Part shown: one piece after another, positions 6,069-13,466 of the stretch | Position numbering within the stretch: the stretch's first letter is position 1 | Layout of the letters: the number at the start of each line of letters is the position of its first letter | Assembly (NCBI GenBank): GCA_026389635.1 | Contig: JAPLHM010000171.1 | Span: forward strand, 1-16,111 | From: Chloroflexota bacterium | Lineage (GTDB): Bacteria > Chloroflexota > Dehalococcoidia > GIF9 > UBA5629 | Reading direction: 5' to 3' | Length of the DNA stretch: 16,111 nt | Made by a program: the position numbers and the translations under genes | The notes under the pieces: generated by a model | Told to the model about the DNA's origin: nothing | The model's input: the letters and a program-made list of their open reading frames with translations, nothing else | Databases searched by the model: none

Positions 6069-6980
6069 CTATTTATACAACTCGGCCAGCAGCGTGCGTT
6101 GAAAGTGCAGGCGGTTCTCAGCCTGGTCGAAGATGACTGAACGGTATTTATCGATAATACCCACCGCTACCTCGTCGCCGTGGTGAGCCGGCAGCGGGTG
6201 CATGACAATGGCGTCCTTCTTGGCATATGACAGCAGCTTATCGTCTATCTGGTAGCCCGAAAAAGCGATGCAGCGCTGCTCGTACTCCTCTTCCTGTCCC
6301 ATGCTCGTCCACACGTCCGTGTAAACGATGTCGGCGTCCCTGGCCGCCATGGCAGGCTCCTCAAGCAGCATGATATGGCTATCGCTCTTCTGGGCGTACT
6401 TGTTGGCGATCAACAGGATATTATCCTTCAGGCTGTACTCCTGCGGGGAGGCTATGAGAAAGTTGATGCCCACCATGGAACAGGCCAGCAGCAGCGAATT
6501 TGCCACGTTGTTGCCGTCCCCGATAAAGGCCAGGTTCAGCCCTTTAAACTTGCCTTTGCGCTCATAGATGGTGGTGAGGTCGGCCAGCGCCTGGCAGGGA
6601 TGCTCGTAATCCGAAAGCGCATTGATAACGGGTATGCTGGAGTACTCGGCAAGGGTCTCAAGCGTGCGGTGCATGTATGTGCGGGCAACGATGCCCTGCA
6701 CGTAGCGGCTGAGGACGTGGGCAACATCGGGCACCGACTCGCGCTTGCCCAGTCCGACCTCGTCGGGAGACATGTAGATAGCGTATCCGCCGAGCTGGTG
6801 AACGGCGAGTTCAAAGCTCATCCTGGTGCGCAGTGAGGGCTTCTCAAAAAGCAGTGCTATATTCTTGCCCGCCAGCACCTGCGGCCACGACTCCTTCTTA
6901 GATTTAACCGCCTGCTTTACCAGTTGCTCGACTTCACCGGGCGTGAGGTCGGCGACCGATAATATATCCCGTTTAGCCAA
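6069..6980 (-). CDS. argF: Ornithine carbamoyltransferase with a HPLP active-site variant
   Basis: This 303-residue transcarbamylase catalyses carbamoyl phosphate + ornithine to citrulline in arginine synthesis. The carbamoyl-phosphate motif FEKPSLRTR (45-53), HPCQALAD (127-134) and the ornithine loop DVWTSMG (222-228) are all present. This favours OTCase over aspartate transcarbamylase. The usual HCLPAHRG segment reads HPLPAHHGDE (261-270). The normally conserved cysteine that contacts ornithine is proline, and the arginine after AH is histidine. The start codon is TTG (6978-6980), chosen because AAGGAG lies ten bases upstream and no ATG is available near it. It is divergent from polA, with an extended -10 promoter of its own. 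Related carbamoyltransferases acting on acetyl- or succinyl-ornithine are possible alternatives. Confidence 0.88.
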   Translation of the reverse strand: MAKRDILSVADLTPGEVEQLVKQAVKSKKESWPQVLAGKNIALLFEKPSLRTRMSFELAVHQLGGYAIYMSPDEVGLGKRESVPDVAHVLSRYVQGIVARTYMHRTLETLAEYSSIPVINALSDYEHPCQALADLTTIYERKGKFKGLNLAFIGDGNNVANSLLLACSMVGINFLIASPQEYSLKDNILLIANKYAQKSDSHIMLLEEPAMAARDADIVYTDVWTSMGQEEEYEQRCIAFSGYQIDDKLLSYAKKDAIVMHPLPAHHGDEVAVGIIDKYRSVIFDQAENRLHFQRTLLAELYK

Positions 6981-7012
6981 TATGCAGTCACTCCTTTGTA
7001 AATTACCGGTAT

Positions 7013-7021
7013 ATTATAGCA
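7013..7021 (-). promoter_or_regulatory. Extended -10 promoter of argF
   Basis: On the minus strand TGCTATAAT (TATAAT at 7013-7018 with the TGn extension at 7019-7021) lies 32 bases before the TTG start. No good -35 hexamer is seen 16-18 bases upstream, as is usual for extended -10 promoters. The same nine bases, in opposite orientation, form the polA -10. Confidence 0.6.
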
Positions 7022-7035
7022 GTCCGAATGTAACA

Positions 7036-7063
7036 TTGCCTGCCATCACCTTAATGCTATAAT
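7036..7063 (+). promoter_or_regulatory. Promoter of polA-mutM with extended -10
   Basis: TTGCCT (7036-7041), a 16-base spacer and TATAAT (7058-7063) preceded by TGC. The expected start is near 7070, giving a leader of about 32 bases. Confidence 0.65.
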
Positions 7064-7101
7064 GTGCCTTAAGATTGCGGTAACACAGATGGGTACGGGT
7101 G

Positions 7102-9825
7102 ATGTCTAAAGAAAAGCCCCTCCTTATTCTCTTCGATGGAAATGCGCTGGTCCACCGTGCATTTCACGCGCTGCCTCCCCTGTCTATCACAAAGACGGGG
7201 GAGATGGTCAATGCCGTGCAGGGCTTCGCCAGCACGCTGCTCAAACTGTTGCGAGAGAATAAGCCCGACTACTGGGCGATCGCCTTTGACCGCCATGCCC
7301 CCACCTTCCGGCACGAGATGTTCGAGGACTACAAGGCGCAGCGCCCCAAAACGCCGCCGGAATTAGTTACGCAGATAGAACGCGTACACCAGCTCGCCGG
7401 GGCATTCAACCTGCCCATCTTCGAAATGGACGGCTACGAGGGTGACGACATAATCGGTACCATAAGCATGCAGGCAGCCTCGAAGGGTATAGACACGCTG
7501 ATAGTTACAGGCGACAACGATATGCTGCAGGTGGTGCAGCCGGGTATCCGCGTCATGTCCCCGCGGCGCGGTTTTGCCGATACGGTGGTTTACGATGCCG
7601 CGGCGGTCAGGGAGAAATACGGACTTGACCCCTCCCAGCTCATAAGCTACAAGGCCCTGGTCGGCGATACATCCGACAACATACCCGGCGTGAAAGGAAT
7701 CGGTGAGAAAACGGCCGTCCGGCTGCTGCAGCAATTCAACGACCTGGAGGGCCTGTACAGCCACTTAAATGAGGTGGAGCCGCAGAGAATCCGCACGCTG
7801 CTCCAGGAAAACCACAAGATTGCCATGCAGAACAGCCGACTATCTGCTATTGTCACCGATGTGCCCCTGCCCTTTGATATCGCTGCCTGCACGGTCAGCT
7901 CATACGACCGCAATAAGGTGGTGGACATCTTCCGCGAGCTGGGTTTCTCGGCCATGCTGTCACGCCTCCCTGAGGAGATCGGGGCCGCGCCGTCAGCCGC
8001 TCCCAGGCAGGAACCTTCACAGGGCAGCTACGCCATGGTCGACTCGCTGGAAAAATTAGATGAACTGGCGCTGCGCTTATCCTATGCAGGGACGTTCGCA
8101 GTGTCGGTGGTGCCGGGCGGCGACAACGCCATGCAGGCAGGACTGGTGGGAATCGCCATTTCTCCGGCCCGCGGCACGTCCTACTATATCCCGCTCGGGC
8201 ACACTTCGCTTGACCGTACCGGGCAACTGCCGCTGGAAAAGGTGAGCAAGGCGCTCGGCACTTATATAACACAGGAGCGCTATGCCAAAATTGTCTACGA
8301 TGGTAAATTCGACATCATGCTGCTGGCTCAAAACGGGCTGAAAATGGGCGGCGTCAACTTCGACGTGCTGATAGCCGCCTACCTGCTGGGTGAAAAATCG
8401 CTCAAGCTCAAGTCGCTGGCATTTAACCGGCTGGGTATAGAGGTGCGGGAACTGGCCGACCTGACAGGCAGCGGGTCGAAACAGGTATCCCCGGCGCGCA
8501 TAGCCATTGAGCAGGTCGGTGAGCTTGCCTGCAATGACTCCGATATCACACTTAAGCTGAGAGAATCCCTGGAGCAGGAACTGCGCAACGAGGATCTGTG
8601 GAGCCTGTTTAACGATGTTGAGATGCCCCTGGTGCCGCTGCTGGCCGAGATGGAGATGAACGGGGTGCTGCTCGACCGGGCGCTGCTCATGGAGATGTCC
8701 TCCAGCCTGGGCGCTGACATGCAGAGGCTTGAGAAGGATATCTACGGCGCTATCGGCCACCAGTTCAACATCAATTCCCCCCAGCAGCTTTCGGGTGTGC
8801 TGTTCAATGAACTCAAGCTTCAACCGGTTCAGGCCAAACGCAAAACCCAGGGCGGTTTCTCCACCGACGCGGCGACACTCGATGAATTGAAAGATGCCCA
8901 CCCCGTGATCAAATTCATACTTGAATACCGCCAGCTTTCCAAGCTCAAATCCACCTACACGGACGCCCTGCCGCTGCTGATCAACCCCGGAACGGGAAGG
9001 GTGCATACCAGCTTCAACCAGACGGGCACCACGACGGGCCGGCTGTCGTCCAGCGAACCCAACCTGCAGAATCTGCCAGTGAGAGGGGAGATAGGGGCCA
9101 GGATCCGACAATCTATTATTGCGCAGCCGGGATGGCTGCTGCTATCGGCCGATTACTCCCAGATCGACCTGCGCGCGCTGGCGCACCTCTCTCAGGACCA
9201 GGAGCTGATCGACACATTCCTGCGCGATGAAGACATCCACACCCACACGGCTTCGGAGGTGTTCGGGGTGCCGGACGCGGAGGTCACGCCGCGCATGCGC
9301 CGCGCCGCCAAAACGATCAACTTCGGCGTCATCTACGGCATGAGCGGGTACGGGCTTCAACAGGCCACCGACCTCAGCAGGGAGGAGGCCGAGCTCTTCA
9401 TCAACGCCTATTTCAAGCGCTATCAGGGGGTCAAGAACTACATCGAGGCCACCAAGAGGCAGGCCGCGGCGCTGGGCTACGTGCAGACGGTACTGGGACG
9501 GCGGCGCTTTATACCGGAGATAAACTCGACCAACCGGCTGGCCAGGGAGTCCGCGGAGCGCATGGCCATCAATATGCCCGTGCAGGGCACATCGGCGGAC
9601 ATCATCAAGATCGCCATGGTCAACCTGCACCGCGAGATGAAGAAACGCGGCATGAAAACGATGATGACGCTGCAGGTGCACGATGAACTGGTCTTCGAGG
9701 CGCCGCCGGAAGAAATGGAAACAATGAAAAAACTGGTGCTTGAGATCATGCCCGGCGCTATGAAGCTGGTGGCGCCGCTGAAAATCGATATTAAGGTGGG
9801 ACAGAACTGGGGTGAGATGGCCTGA
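7102..9825 (+). CDS. polA: DNA polymerase I (5' nuclease active, proofreading domain degenerate)
   Basis: This 907-residue family A polymerase has three modules. The 5' nuclease (about 1-290) shows FDGNALVHRAFHAL (D12), GDD, TGDND (D138, D140) and GDTSDNIPGVKGIGEKTA. The 3'-5' exonuclease-like fold (about 310-490) lacks the ExoI DxE: the equivalent stretch is FAVS (332-335). Later acidic residues such as D404 and D479/D481 remain, so proofreading is probably dead, as in Taq and Bacillus Pol I. The polymerase domain has motif A SADYSQIDLRALAHLS (D684), motif B RRAAKTINFGVIYG (R734, K737) and motif C LQVHDELVF (D861). It fills gaps in excision repair and removes RNA primers. I chose ATG 7102 over the adjacent GTG 7099. 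The stop overlaps mutM by one base (TGATG), suggesting joint expression of repair functions. Confidence 0.95.
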   Translation: MSKEKPLLILFDGNALVHRAFHALPPLSITKTGEMVNAVQGFASTLLKLLRENKPDYWAIAFDRHAPTFRHEMFEDYKAQRPKTPPELVTQIERVHQLAGAFNLPIFEMDGYEGDDIIGTISMQAASKGIDTLIVTGDNDMLQVVQPGIRVMSPRRGFADTVVYDAAAVREKYGLDPSQLISYKALVGDTSDNIPGVKGIGEKTAVRLLQQFNDLEGLYSHLNEVEPQRIRTLLQENHKIAMQNSRLSAIVTDVPLPFDIAACTVSSYDRNKVVDIFRELGFSAMLSRLPEEIGAAPSAAPRQEPSQGSYAMVDSLEKLDELALRLSYAGTFAVSVVPGGDNAMQAGLVGIAISPARGTSYYIPLGHTSLDRTGQLPLEKVSKALGTYITQERYAKIVYDGKFDIMLLAQNGLKMGGVNFDVLIAAYLLGEKSLKLKSLAFNRLGIEVRELADLTGSGSKQVSPARIAIEQVGELACNDSDITLKLRESLEQELRNEDLWSLFNDVEMPLVPLLAEMEMNGVLLDRALLMEMSSSLGADMQRLEKDIYGAIGHQFNINSPQQLSGVLFNELKLQPVQAKRKTQGGFSTDAATLDELKDAHPVIKFILEYRQLSKLKSTYTDALPLLINPGTGRVHTSFNQTGTTTGRLSSSEPNLQNLPVRGEIGARIRQSIIAQPGWLLLSADYSQIDLRALAHLSQDQELIDTFLRDEDIHTHTASEVFGVPDAEVTPRMRRAAKTINFGVIYGMSGYGLQQATDLSREEAELFINAYFKRYQGVKNYIEATKRQAAALGYVQTVLGRRRFIPEINSTNRLARESAERMAINMPVQGTSADIIKIAMVNLHREMKKRGMKTMMTLQVHDELVFEAPPEEMETMKKLVLEIMPGAMKLVAPLKIDIKVGQNWGEMA

Positions 9826-10670
9826 TGCCCGAGCTGCCGGAAGTCGAGACTATCGTCAATAGCCTGAGACCCCGGGTCGTGAGACGCACTATCGCCGGCA
9901 TCGTGGTCAGGGACACCAGGCCCGTACAACGGGTAACCCTGGAAGAGTTCTGTGAAAGGCTGCTCGGACGGATGATAGAGGGGCTATCGCGGCGCGGCAA
10001 ATACATCATATTCGGGCTCTCGCAGGGAGAAAACCTGGTCGTCCACCTTCGCATGACCGGCGCCCTGCTGTGGAACCCCACCGGACCCGAGCCTTTCTCG
10101 CGCCTGGAGTTTATGCTTGACGACGGATCAAGCCTGGTTTACACCGACGTGAGGAGGTTCGGCACTTTCAGCCTGGCGAAAAACCCGGGGGAGATAGTGG
10201 GCAAGCTCGGCATCGAGCCGCTGGGCAATAAATTCACCCGGCCGGCCCTGGCTGAATACCTGGGATCCCGCTCAACGCCCGTGAAGTCAGCGCTGCTGAA
10301 CCAGGAGCGCATCGCCGGCATAGGCAACATGTATGCCGACGAGGCGCTCTTTGCCGCCGGGATACACCCGCTGCGGGCGTCCAATTCGCTCGACCAACGG
10401 GAAATTGCGGCTCTGCACAGGTCCATCAGGTCTGTGCTAAAAAGGGCCGTTGAAAACAAGGGCGCAAGCATCCGCAATTACCGCTGTCCCGACGGGGCGG
10501 CAGGGCGGGCGCACGAGGAATTTGCCGTGGCGCACCGCGGCGGCCGGCCCTGCCCGCGCTGCTCTACACCGGTAACACGGATCGTGGTCGGCCATAGGGG
10601 CACCTACCTCTGCACAAGGTGCCAGCGAAGGCCTAAAACCACTGCTTCGAAAATGCGGGCAAACACTTGA
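9825..10670 (+). CDS. mutM: Formamidopyrimidine-DNA glycosylase (8-oxoguanine repair)
   Basis: This 281-residue Fpg begins MPELPEVETIV. After Met removal the catalytic N-terminal proline and the following glutamate are in place, and K59 sits in RRGKYI. The helix-two-turn-helix region (NQERIAGIGNMYADEALF) is intact. The C-terminal zinc finger has C243/C246 and C263/C266 separated by 16 residues. A 15-residue basic tail extends past the finger, slightly longer than usual. The enzyme removes 8-oxoguanine and formamidopyrimidines and cuts the abasic site by beta/delta elimination. Its ATG shares one base with the polA stop, so Pol I gap filling and base removal are made together. All key residues seem present, so Fpg is preferred over the Nei subfamily. 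Confidence 0.95.
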   Translation: MPELPEVETIVNSLRPRVVRRTIAGIVVRDTRPVQRVTLEEFCERLLGRMIEGLSRRGKYIIFGLSQGENLVVHLRMTGALLWNPTGPEPFSRLEFMLDDGSSLVYTDVRRFGTFSLAKNPGEIVGKLGIEPLGNKFTRPALAEYLGSRSTPVKSALLNQERIAGIGNMYADEALFAAGIHPLRASNSLDQREIAALHRSIRSVLKRAVENKGASIRNYRCPDGAAGRAHEEFAVAHRGGRPCPRCSTPVTRIVVGHRGTYLCTRCQRRPKTTASKMRANT

Positions 10671-10697
10671 CAGGACAATGACGGCATAGACTATACT
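10667..10697 (+). promoter_or_regulatory. Possible promoter of the HEAT-repeat gene
   Basis: TTGACA (10667-10672), which contains the mutM stop codon, and TATACT (10692-10697) are 19 bases apart, two more than optimal. They sit about 60 bases before the next gene, which otherwise would depend on read-through from polA-mutM. Confidence 0.45.
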
Positions 10698-10757
10698 CAT
10701 TAGCTGGCAAATACAGGCTGCCCCCGTGCCTGCAAAATATAGCATCAGGAGCGTGAA

Positions 10758-11288
10758 ATGGCTAAAGATAAGCCCGCAAAATCAACCAGCCGGGACGATT
10801 CCCCCAGAAAAAGCGATGTAAGTTCTCTCATTAGCCTTTTGGCCAGCAAGGACGGCGTCAAGAGGAGCAAAGCCAGGGCGGCCCTGGTAGAAACGGGTAA
10901 ACCGGCAGTGGCATCGCTGGTAAGCGCGCTGAAAGACCGCAACCAGACCGTGAGGTGGGAATCGGCCAAGGCGCTGGGGCAGATCAGGGACCCCAAATCC
11001 ATCGAGGCCCTGGTAGCGGCACTGCGGGATAAGCTATTTGACGTGCGCTGGCTGGCCGCCGAGGCGCTGATAGGGATAGGAGATAAATCGGTCAAGCCAC
11101 TTCTGCAGGCAATGATCGACTACCCTGAGTCGGAGGAACTACGGGAGGGGGCGCATCACGTCTTCCATGATCTTGTTACCAGCCAGTACAGGGACGACCT
11201 CAAGCCGTTAGTCAAGGCACTGGGAGATTTGACTTTTACGCTCGGTATTCCCATCCTGGCCAGGAAAACCCTCAAAGTCATAAGCTAA
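10758..11288 (+). CDS. Small HEAT-repeat protein (PBS-lyase-like repeats)
   Basis: This 176-residue soluble protein has a charged, probably disordered first 20 residues and then helical repeats. Repeat pieces are VKRSKARAALVETG, TVRWESAKALGQIRD, DVRWLAAEALIGIGD and a weaker ELREGAHHVFHDL. These fit the DxxVRxxAAxALG pattern of HEAT/PBS-lyase repeats at about 31-residue spacing, giving roughly three to four repeats and a helical cap. Such proteins are protein-binding scaffolds; no catalytic residue is visible and no partner can be named. The ATG is preceded by CAGGAG seven bases upstream. It lies after mutM and before an amino-acid dehydrogenase that has its own promoter, so it may be transcribed alone. 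Function unknown. Confidence 0.85.
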   Translation: MAKDKPAKSTSRDDSPRKSDVSSLISLLASKDGVKRSKARAALVETGKPAVASLVSALKDRNQTVRWESAKALGQIRDPKSIEALVAALRDKLFDVRWLAAEALIGIGDKSVKPLLQAMIDYPESEELREGAHHVFHDLVTSQYRDDLKPLVKALGDLTFTLGIPILARKTLKVIS

Positions 11289-11311
11289 AGTCCGCAAAAA
11301 TTGGAACCGAG

Positions 11312-11364
11312 ACAGTCAGGCTATTGCAATCTAATATGGTTTGTGGTAAAAATGGCCAGACTGT
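11312..11364. repeat. Inverted repeat bracketing the dehydrogenase promoter
   Basis: ACAGTCAGGC (11312-11321) and GCCAGACTGT (11355-11364) are inverted copies with one mismatch, separated by 33 bases that hold the predicted -35 and -10. The right arm would overlap the transcription start. Paired operator sites are a reasonable reading; a leader hairpin is less likely because the left arm lies upstream of the promoter. Confidence 0.55.
11324..11352 (+). promoter_or_regulatory. Putative promoter of the dehydrogenase gene
   Basis: TTGCAA (11324-11329), a 17-base spacer and TAAAAA (11347-11352) with a TGG extension just before the -10. The -10 is imperfect, so confidence is moderate. Confidence 0.45.
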
Positions 11365-11382
11365 GAAAAGGAGGTGTCTAAT

Positions 11383-12564
11383 ATGCCAGCGTGGGTTACA
11401 ACGATCGATCAATTCGGGCCCGAGAAAGTACTGCATGTTTACGACCCCGCAACTGAACTGAAGGGGGTGGTGGTCGTCGATACGGTTTCCATAGCCGGTG
11501 CGGCGGGAGGCACGCGCATGCTGCCCGATATAACCACCGAGGAGATATTCCAGCTTGCACGCGCCATGACCCACAAGTTCGCCATCCTGGACTTCCCAAT
11601 AGGGGGCGCCAAGGCGGGTATCTGGGCCGAACCCGGCATCCACGGACCGCAGCGCAGGGAACTGATGCTATCCTTCGGCAAGGCTGTGAAGGCGCTGCTG
11701 GGCGCGGGCATCACGCTGGCCGCGGACATGGGCACCGACAATGAAGACGTGGCAACTTTCTATGAAGGCTCGGGGGTATCAAAGAAATTCACCGGCCTTT
11801 CCACCCAGATGGTGGACGGTGAGCCGCTGGAAGACCATGCTACAGGCTACGGGGTGGTGGTAGCTGCACTGGCAGCCTGCCAGTTCGCCGGGGTAAACAT
11901 CAAGAACGCAAGGGTGGCCATTGAAGGCTTCGGCAAGGTGGGGGGCGGCGTGGCCCGCTATATCAGCGAGTCCGGCGCCTCCGTAGTGGCCATCTCAACC
12001 ATTAACGGCGCTATCTATAACAAGGATGGCCTGGATGTAAAAGCCCTGCTGGAGGCGCGCAAGACGATGGGCGACAAGGCTTTAACTGAATATAAAAAGG
12101 CCAAGCGCATCAGAAGCCAGGAGCTTTACAGCCTGCCGGTGGATATCCTCATACCCGGCGCACGGCCGTACGTTATAAACAAAAAGAACGCCGGCAAAAT
12201 CAAGGCCAGGGTCATATCCAGCATCGCCAACATACCGATGACTGACGAGGCCGAGGCCATTATCTTCAAGAAGGGCATACTGGCGGTGCCGGATTTCATC
12301 TCCAACGCGGGAGGGGCTATCCTGGGCGTTGTAGACGTCCTGGGCGGCACCTCGGACGACGTGTTCAGGGTCCTGCGCGACTTCCTCGGCCCGCTTTCTT
12401 CGGGCATCCTCAGCGAAGCCAAGCAGCAGGGCATCAACCCCAGGGCGCTGGCGGTGCAGAAAACCACGGCAAAGGTGATAGCGGCCAGGAGTCAGTCCGC
12501 TGCCGCCCCCGACTTCGAGCAACTCATGATCGACATGAGAAAACGCCTGGGCTTCCCGGCCTGA
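11383..12564 (+). CDS. Glu/Leu/Phe/Val dehydrogenase family enzyme
   Basis: This 393-residue protein has the amino-acid dehydrogenase fold. The N-terminal substrate domain has GGTRM (42-46), the substrate-carboxylate lysine K65 in MTHKFA, the catalytic lysine K77 in PIGGAKAGI, and the conserved aspartate D115 in AADMGTDNED. The NAD(P) domain has EGFGKVGGGVA (GxGxxG at 182-187). It should reversibly deaminate an L-amino acid to its 2-oxo acid and ammonia. GGTRM resembles leucine/valine dehydrogenases, and the rest is closer to short glutamate dehydrogenases, so I leave the substrate open. ATG 11383 is chosen over the in-frame GTG at 11374 because AAGGAGG (11368-11374) overlaps the GTG and lies eight bases from the ATG. 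The membrane-protein gene follows after 44 bases, probably in the same transcript. Confidence 0.9.
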   Translation: MPAWVTTIDQFGPEKVLHVYDPATELKGVVVVDTVSIAGAAGGTRMLPDITTEEIFQLARAMTHKFAILDFPIGGAKAGIWAEPGIHGPQRRELMLSFGKAVKALLGAGITLAADMGTDNEDVATFYEGSGVSKKFTGLSTQMVDGEPLEDHATGYGVVVAALAACQFAGVNIKNARVAIEGFGKVGGGVARYISESGASVVAISTINGAIYNKDGLDVKALLEARKTMGDKALTEYKKAKRIRSQELYSLPVDILIPGARPYVINKKNAGKIKARVISSIANIPMTDEAEAIIFKKGILAVPDFISNAGGAILGVVDVLGGTSDDVFRVLRDFLGPLSSGILSEAKQQGINPRALAVQKTTAKVIAARSQSAAAPDFEQLMIDMRKRLGFPA

Positions 12565-12608
12565 TACTCACACCGGCGAATATATAACCATAATAGAGGA
12601 GGTGCATT

Positions 12609-13244
12609 ATGGCAGAATCGGCGCAAACAGCCCTGTCCCTGCTGCGTGACGGCAGTCATTTCCAGTGGTATGTCATCCCCATGCTGCTGATTGTAATGTA
12701 TGTCTATGCCAACGAGGTTGAGCGTGGGAACTGGAGCATGGTGCTGGCCGGACTGGCTTTCTGGCTGATGGATTGGTTCAACGAGATATGGAACGGCCTG
12801 GTATTCCATTTCACCGGCTTCGCCCCGGTCTGGGGTACACCCGGCAACGGCAGCTCGCTGGTCATACTGATAGGACTTAATATCGAGATATGCTTCATGT
12901 TCGCCATCATGGGCATCGTCATGTGCAAGATGCTTCCCCATGATAAGAACATGAAACTACTGGGCATCCCCAACAGGCTCGTGTACGCCATTATAGGTTC
13001 GATACTGGCGGTGGGCATTGAATGCCTGCTCAACTGGGTCGGTGCTCTGACATGGGAATATAACTGGTGGAACCTGGGCGCCCCCTGGCTCATCTGGCTG
13101 ATCGGGTACATGACCTTCTTCCTGGTGTGCTTCTGGGTATTCGACATGAAGACCATTAAGAGCAAGCTGATAACGGTGGGCACGATCGCCGCCGTCGACA
13201 TCCTCTCGATCATCCTCTTCATGTGCATCCTTAAATGGATTTAG
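12609..13244 (+). CDS. Unrecognised six-helix membrane protein
   Basis: This 211-residue protein has about six hydrophobic helices, near residues 19-34, 43-68, 84-107, 122-146, 158-178 and 187-208. No signal peptide is seen and I recognise no family. The helices carry buried polar residues: D55, N58, E59 and N62 (WLMDWFNEIWNG) in helix 2, N91 and E93 in helix 3, E138 and N142 in helix 4, D197 in helix 6. Tryptophans are frequent, especially in the loop WEYNWWNLGAPW. Such buried carboxylates and amides suggest a transporter or a membrane enzyme rather than a simple anchor (inference). GAGGAGGTG lies just upstream of the ATG, a strong ribosome-binding site. It follows the dehydrogenase by 44 bases and is closed by a hairpin, so the two probably form an operon. 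A link to amino-acid metabolism is speculative. Confidence 0.85.
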   Translation: MAESAQTALSLLRDGSHFQWYVIPMLLIVMYVYANEVERGNWSMVLAGLAFWLMDWFNEIWNGLVFHFTGFAPVWGTPGNGSSLVILIGLNIEICFMFAIMGIVMCKMLPHDKNMKLLGIPNRLVYAIIGSILAVGIECLLNWVGALTWEYNWWNLGAPWLIWLIGYMTFFLVCFWVFDMKTIKSKLITVGTIAAVDILSIILFMCILKWI

Positions 13245-13268
13245 CCTGAATTACCGCGCAGACACGCC

Positions 13269-13303
13269 AAGGCCGCCGTTTCACCAAACGGCGGCCTTAC
13301 TGT
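13269..13303 (+). terminator. Strong hairpin terminator after the membrane-protein gene
   Basis: A 13-base perfect stem pairs 13269-13281 (AAGGCCGCCGTTT) with 13286-13298 around the loop CACC, followed by ACTGTTT. The T-run is short and interrupted, but stem strength and position, 25 bases after the stop, fit an intrinsic terminator. Confidence 0.75.
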
Positions 13304-13412
13304 TTACAGGTCTTTCCGCCGGGCCTGCATCCCCCAAAAGTATGAGCACCGCATAGTATATTAAGACGGTTCATTATTATTTTAAGTCCCACAAAAATCG
13401 TCCCTAACTCCG

Positions 13413-13441
13413 ATGGCATTCACTTGCCCGGCGGCTATACT
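13413..13441 (+). promoter_or_regulatory. Putative promoter of the alpha/beta hydrolase
   Basis: ATGGCA (13413-13418), a 17-base spacer and TATACT (13436-13441) place the start near 13448, upstream of the ribosome-binding site AAGGGAG (13452-13458). The only other content of the 222-base gap from 13245 is the preceding terminator. Confidence 0.5.
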
Positions 13442-13466
13442 TTACGTATAAAAGGGAGATTAATAA

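Noticed and set aside
7099..7101. GTG as start of polA
   Set aside because: ATG follows immediately and gives the usual short N-terminus; nothing favours the GTG.
8077..9111. Long minus-strand open frame (344 codons) across the middle of polA
   Set aside because: Opposite the coding strand of a clearly functional polymerase; translation shows no domain, and GC-rich codon use explains the absence of stops.
11374..11376. GTG as start of the dehydrogenase
   Set aside because: It overlaps the AAGGAGG ribosome-binding site that is well placed for the ATG at 11383.
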